Origin: Archivesica marissinica
Lineage: Eukaryota > Mollusca > Bivalvia > Venerida > Vesicomyidae
Direction: 5' to 3'
DNA: 64,000 nucleotides
Assembly (NCBI GenBank): GCA_014843695.1
Contig: CM026398.1
Location: 47,829,579 to 47,893,578 of the forward strand
In this document: piece by piece, positions 62,920 through 64,000 of the stretch
Numbering within the stretch: position 1 is the first letter of the stretch
How the letters are laid out: every line of letters begins with the position of its first letter
Made by a program: the position numbers and the translations under genes
The notes under the pieces: generated by a model
What the model was told of the DNA's origin: nothing
The model's database searches: none
Seen by the model: the letters and a program-made list of their open reading frames with translations, nothing else

Positions 62920-63156
62920 CGGCCGAGAAACAAGGAAAATGAGGCAAGAGTTGAATTATTTTATTTATTTGTTGGAAATTTTTGCCTGTATTACTTGTTT
63001 TAATAAACAGTTGATTTAGATAATTATTAACATTACAACCCATAGAAAAAGCTGATACACAAACTTCATATATTATTGTTATGCATTTTTAATGATTTGT
63101 AATGGAATAAAGTTAATTAGATATCTCAAATTGAGCCCAGTTTCATTATAAAAAAG

Positions 63157-63441
63157 GGCTGTCCAATTAGTGCAGTGGTTAGCTAGCCCGCTCCCCAGAC
63201 CCAGAAGTATGTGAGATGGTATGGTGGTCGCCAGATCGGACAGGTGGGTTTTCTCCGGGTACTCCGGTTTCCTCCCACCTGAATGACCACATTTATGCTT
63301 TCATCTGCGCCAACGAGAGAAAACCCATCTGTCCGATCTGGCGACCACCGTACCATCTCATATACTTCCCGGTCAGAGGATCGAACCCAGGTTGCATTGG
63401 TGAGAAGCGAGCGCACTAACCACTGCACTAATCGAACAGCC
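63157..63441. mobile_element. Two SINE-B copies fused as an inverted pair
   Basis: A plus-strand head and body (GGCTGTCCAATTAGTGCAGT to TCTGCGCCAACGAGAG) runs straight into a minus-strand body and head (AAAACCCATCTGTCCGATCT to CTAATCGAACAGCC). The tRNA-like heads lie at the two outer ends. Confidence 0.88.
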
Positions 63442-63728
63442 TTAGGCCCTAGTAAAAACAGATGAGACACCATACTGAAATATCATTATCAGGTGATAAT
63501 CACGTGACTTCAAGTGACTTTCTTAAGCAGCCAAAATAAGAATCACGAAATATCTCAGAAAAATCCTCATCTACATACACTTTGTCTAAAAATTCAGTTG
63601 CTATGCAACTGATAAAAAGTAATATCAAGACCTATTCTTTTTTATACTAGTTACTTATTGTATGCATATTGGAATACGACTTCAGTGGTGTGAACAGTGC
63701 AGTGTGCGAATACCTACATGTATTAGAT

Positions 63729-63967
63729 GGAAGTCGTGATAGCGCAGTGGATGCGCGTTCACTTCCAGTGCAAAAGGTCCGGTATTCGAGCCCCGCTGGA
63801 GCCGTTATGATTGTGCCCTTAGGCAGGGCATTTAAATTCGACATTGCCTCTTCTCTCTCCTTCATGGCGATGGATTCCATCAGGAATAAGGTCTCGAGAG
63901 TGATTAATATAAGTTGAAAGAACTTGTTTCGCAATCGAGCTAAAATAAATTTGTATAAACTAAACTA
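63729..63967 (+). mobile_element. SINE-A copy, full length
   Basis: From GGAAGTCGTGATAGCGCAGT to AAATTTGTATAAAC, with both promoter boxes; upstream (right side) introns of the transporter. Confidence 0.92.
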
Positions 63968-64000
63968 ATACCTACATAAACAATACACGACGTCATTGTA

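Overview
The window is metazoan, most likely lophotrochozoan and probably a bivalve mollusc; that guess rests on gene structure and repeat style, not on a database match. Its main content is one protein gene on the minus strand: an ABC transporter of subfamily A, closest in motif order to ABCA3. I could place 17 exons between 62467 and 19043. Their splice phases all agree, and together they give 1,401 codons ending in a stop. The reading starts inside transmembrane domain 1, runs through nucleotide-binding domain 1, a linker, transmembrane domain 2 and nucleotide-binding domain 2. Roughly the first 300 residues expected for the family lie beyond the right edge. Residue numbers below count from the first full codon seen in the window.

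A second minus-strand gene is represented only by a first coding exon at 3602-3885: a signal peptide followed by a short secreted domain. The rest would lie to the left, beyond a 3.5 kb satellite. No credible plus-strand protein gene, rRNA, free-standing tRNA or CRISPR array was seen.

Most of the DNA is repeats. (i) Over 20 tandem arrays with units of 12 to about 120 bp, several with higher-order periods. (ii) At least five dispersed SINE-like families, four with clear tRNA-like heads, called SINE-A to SINE-E here. (iii) About ten families of short non-autonomous DNA elements with terminal inverted repeats, called M1 to M10 here, four of them bounded by TTAA. Many are nested, with readable target-site duplications. 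All family names are local labels.

Layout: 1-3493 satellite; 3602-3885 secreted-protein exon; 4646-15105 intergenic arrays and SINEs; 15470-19042 intergenic elements and 3' flank of the transporter; 19043-28256 last six transporter exons (nucleotide-binding domain 2 and end of transmembrane domain 2) with SINEs and two large arrays; 28257-40091 two transmembrane-domain introns around one 602-bp exon, holding element-derived arrays, a 1000-N gap and a near-identical 1.7 kb repeat that looks like an unmerged contig overlap; 40092-56773 start of transmembrane domain 2, linker, nucleotide-binding domain 1; 56774-64000 long introns around the first visible exon.

The most unusual theme is that several arrays are visibly amplified pieces of neighbouring mobile elements (SINE-D head, SINE-B body, M3 and M4 interiors), and that several arrays carry splice-site-like motifs or copies of real exon ends of the transporter gene.
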